Shown here: piece by piece, positions 14,933-15,884 of the stretch | Layout: each line of letters starts with the position of its first letter | How positions within the stretch are numbered: position 1 is the first letter of the stretch | Origin: JAVJUS01 sp040220455 | GTDB taxonomy: Bacteria > Pseudomonadota > Alphaproteobacteria > DSM-16000 > Inquilinaceae | Length of the DNA: 15,884 bases | Assembly (NCBI GenBank): GCA_040220455.1 | Contig: JAVJUS010000097.1 | Span: 1 to 15,884 of the forward strand | Direction of reading: 5' to 3' | Position numbers and translations under genes: made by a program | Notes under the pieces: model-generated | Told to the model about the DNA's origin: nothing | Database searches by the model: none | Seen by the model: only the letters and a program-made list of their open reading frames with translations

Positions 14933-14962
14933 TTATTACGCGAGCGATTTTCGTTCGGATCA
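14933..14962 (-). promoter_or_regulatory. RpoE (ECF11)-like promoter of the photolyase/lipid operon
   Basis: On the minus strand TGATCC (14962-14957) is followed, after exactly 18 nt, by TAATAA (14938-14933). The Rhodobacter RpoE-ChrR promoter, as I recall it, is TGATCC, about 18 nt, then TAAGA or similar. Transcription would start near 14925 and read into the 38-aa gene and the photolyase. The match of -35, spacing and downstream gene content makes it persuasive; the -10 is less exact. No equivalent was found upstream of the plus operon. Confidence 0.6.
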
Positions 14963-14973
14963 TGCGCGGCCTA

Positions 14974-14985
14974 GAAAAATTTTTC
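14974..14985. promoter_or_regulatory. AT-rich palindrome in the divergent promoter region
   Basis: GAAAAATTTTTC is a 12-bp perfect palindrome and the most AT-rich spot in the area. It lies 12 bp beyond the -35 of the minus-strand promoter and about 150 bp before the fasciclin start. It could be a regulator site or the -10 region (CTAGAAAAAT) of a plus-strand promoter for fasciclin. A stem-loop (ACGAGC 14992-14997, GCTCGT 15004-15009) follows. Confidence 0.3.
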
Positions 14986-15136
14986 ACGCTGACGAGCGTT
15001 GAAGCTCGTTCGGCGCGGTCTACTTCCACCGTCACTCGGCCGGGACGACCGTATGCGGGTGGACATCTCCCCCTCCGCTCGGGAGCGGTACGCCGGCCTT
15101 CGCATCCGATCTCCCCACCCCATGAAGGAGTCACCC

Positions 15137-15616
15137 ATGTCCAAGCTGACCGCCGCCGCGCTCGCCGGGGCCGTCGCCCTGCCGCTGGCGCTGGGCGCGA
15201 CCGGCGCCACCGCCGCCGATATCGTCGATACCGCCGTCGAGGCGGGCTCGTTCGAGACCCTGGTGACGGCCGTCCAGGCCGCCGGCCTGGTCGAGACCCT
15301 GAAGGGCGAGGGGCCGTTCACCGTCTTCGCCCCGACCGACGAGGCCTTCGCCGCGCTGCCGGAAGGCACCCTCGAGGCCCTGCTCGAGGATACCGAGCAG
15401 CTCACGGCCGTCCTGACCTACCACGTGGTCGCGGGCGAGGTGATGGCGGCCGACGTCGTCGGGCTCGACACGGCGGAGACCGTCAACGGCGACACCATCG
15501 ACATCACCGTCGACGGCGACACCGTGATGGTCGACCAGGCGACCGTGATCCAGGCCGACGTGATGGCCGACAACGGCGTCATCCACGTCATCGATCAGGT
15601 CATCCTGCCGGACTGA
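15137..15616 (+). CDS. Exported fasciclin (FAS1) domain protein
   Basis: This 159-aa secreted or periplasmic protein consists of one FAS1 domain, a fold used in cell adhesion. Residues 1-27 are a Sec signal (MSKLTAAALAGAVALPLALG, cleavage after ATA). The two FAS1 motifs are GPFTVFAPTDEAFAALP (59-75) and ADVMADNGVIHVIDQVILP (140-158), with YHVV at 95-98 between them. The ATG at 15137 has AAGGAG 7 nt upstream; an earlier ATG at 15122 lacks a site. It is divergent from the photolyase operon. A fasciclin protein is, as I recall, also induced by singlet oxygen in Rhodobacter, so shared control is plausible. Two strong terminators follow. Confidence 0.94.
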   Translation: MSKLTAAALAGAVALPLALGATGATAADIVDTAVEAGSFETLVTAVQAAGLVETLKGEGPFTVFAPTDEAFAALPEGTLEALLEDTEQLTAVLTYHVVAGEVMAADVVGLDTAETVNGDTIDITVDGDTVMVDQATVIQADVMADNGVIHVIDQVILPD

Positions 15617-15633
15617 TCCGACCGGGTGACCTC

Positions 15634-15676
15634 GGCCCGGCCGCCGCTTCTCCCCCTCCGCGGCGGCCGGGCCTTT
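15634..15676 (+). terminator. Intrinsic terminator after the fasciclin gene
   Basis: Perfect 14-bp arms GGCCCGGCCGCCGC (15634-15647) and GCGGCGGCCGGGCC (15660-15673) with a 12-nt loop, followed by TTT then CCCC. It lies 18 nt after the stop. Confidence 0.8.
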
Positions 15677-15718
15677 CCCCTCCCGCTTCCCGGGAGCCTC
15701 CGACCTCTCCCGCCGGCC

Positions 15719-15740
15719 CCCCGCCGGCGGGGTCTTCTTT
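15719..15740 (+). terminator. Second terminator-like hairpin
   Basis: CCCCG-CCGG-CGGGG (15719-15732) is followed by TCTTCTTT. A weaker hairpin, CTCCCG (15680-15685) with CGGGAG (15691-15696), lies between it and the first terminator. Together they would insulate the fasciclin gene from what follows. Confidence 0.5.
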
Positions 15741-15784
15741 GGCATGGTTATGCGCCAGGGATGTCGCGCGCTTTCGGCAACATC

Positions 15785-15861
15785 GTAGGTCGGCCGAGCG
15801 AAGCCAGCCCCACGGAGCCGGCCCCGGCCAATAGCCCGGGATGTCGGGCTCGCGTCGCGAG
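15785..15861. repeat. Dispersed palindromic repeat (REP-like)
   Basis: The segment begins GTAGGTCGGCCGAGCGAAGC and ends TGTCGGGCTCGCGTCGCGAG; the reverse complement of the end shares GCGAGCCCGACA with the start of the window. The 13-nt CTCGCGTCGCGAG (15849-15861) is itself an odd palindrome. Nothing else is seen between 15741 and the end. Confidence 0.5.
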
Positions 15862-15884
15862 AACCACCAACCGCCCCGCCACCA

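Noticed and set aside
15614..15619. TGATCC at the fasciclin stop
   Set aside because: No matching -10 at the right spacing; the sequence runs into the terminator stem.
11809..15834. 1341-codon open frame on the plus strand
   Set aside because: It runs antisense through the flavoprotein and photolyase genes, has Arg/Gly/Pro/Val-rich low-complexity composition and no domain; a high-GC shadow of real minus-strand genes.

Overview
The window is about 70% GC and densely coding. GC-rich third codon positions, Tat-type signal peptides, AGGAG-type ribosome sites and a palindromic intergenic repeat opening with CTAGAGCAT all suggest an alphaproteobacterium, probably Rhodospirillales-like. This is inferred from style and gene content, since no rRNA or other taxonomic marker is present. 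I see no tRNA, rRNA, CRISPR array, transposase or phage gene.

Layout. 1-444: non-coding leader with part of a dispersed repeat and a strong hairpin. 445-1533 (+): Tat-exported TRAP solute-binding protein of the TakP type, with no TRAP membrane genes beside it. 1573-2604 (-): convergent Fe(II)/2-oxoglutarate dioxygenase with a cysteine-less redoxin-like N-terminus. 2605-2897: intergenic region with two palindromic repeat modules. 2898-6493 (+): tightly spaced operon of DUF6134 protein, Fe-S cluster (6-4) photolyase/cryptochrome, SDR oxidoreductase and NTF2-like protein, then an in-frame open stretch to 6760 without a normal start. 6781-7164 (-): unrecognised Cys-rich protein. 14879 down to 7282 (-): long operon of a 38-aa small membrane protein, CPD photolyase, two mini-ORFs, flavin amine-oxidase-like protein, DUF1365 protein, cyclopropane-fatty-acid-synthase-like methyltransferase, MelB-type MFS transporter and DUF3833 lipoprotein. 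15137-15616 (+): exported fasciclin-domain protein, divergent from the long operon and followed by strong terminators and another dispersed repeat.

How the genes fit together. Photolyase, flavin amine oxidase, DUF1365, CFA-type methyltransferase, GPH symporter, DUF3833 and SDR is the gene set I recall from the Rhodobacter sphaeroides RpoE-ChrR (singlet oxygen) regulon, where a flavin desaturase and a CFA-type methyltransferase act in furan fatty acid synthesis. A fasciclin protein is also, from memory, in that regulon. Upstream of the minus operon lies TGATCC-N18-TAATAA, which resembles the RpoE (ECF11) promoter, although rpoE and chrR are not in the window. The best reading is a light and singlet-oxygen defence locus. 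It couples repair of both UV lesion classes (CPD and 6-4) with lipid modification and envelope proteins.

Most notable are a 131-bp palindromic element inserted in frame in the DUF1365 gene, a chain of three ATGA overlaps through two mini-ORFs (one a hexapeptide repeat) joining photolyase to the flavin enzyme, the 38-aa first gene just behind the promoter, and a coding-like stretch after the NTF2 stop without a usual start codon.
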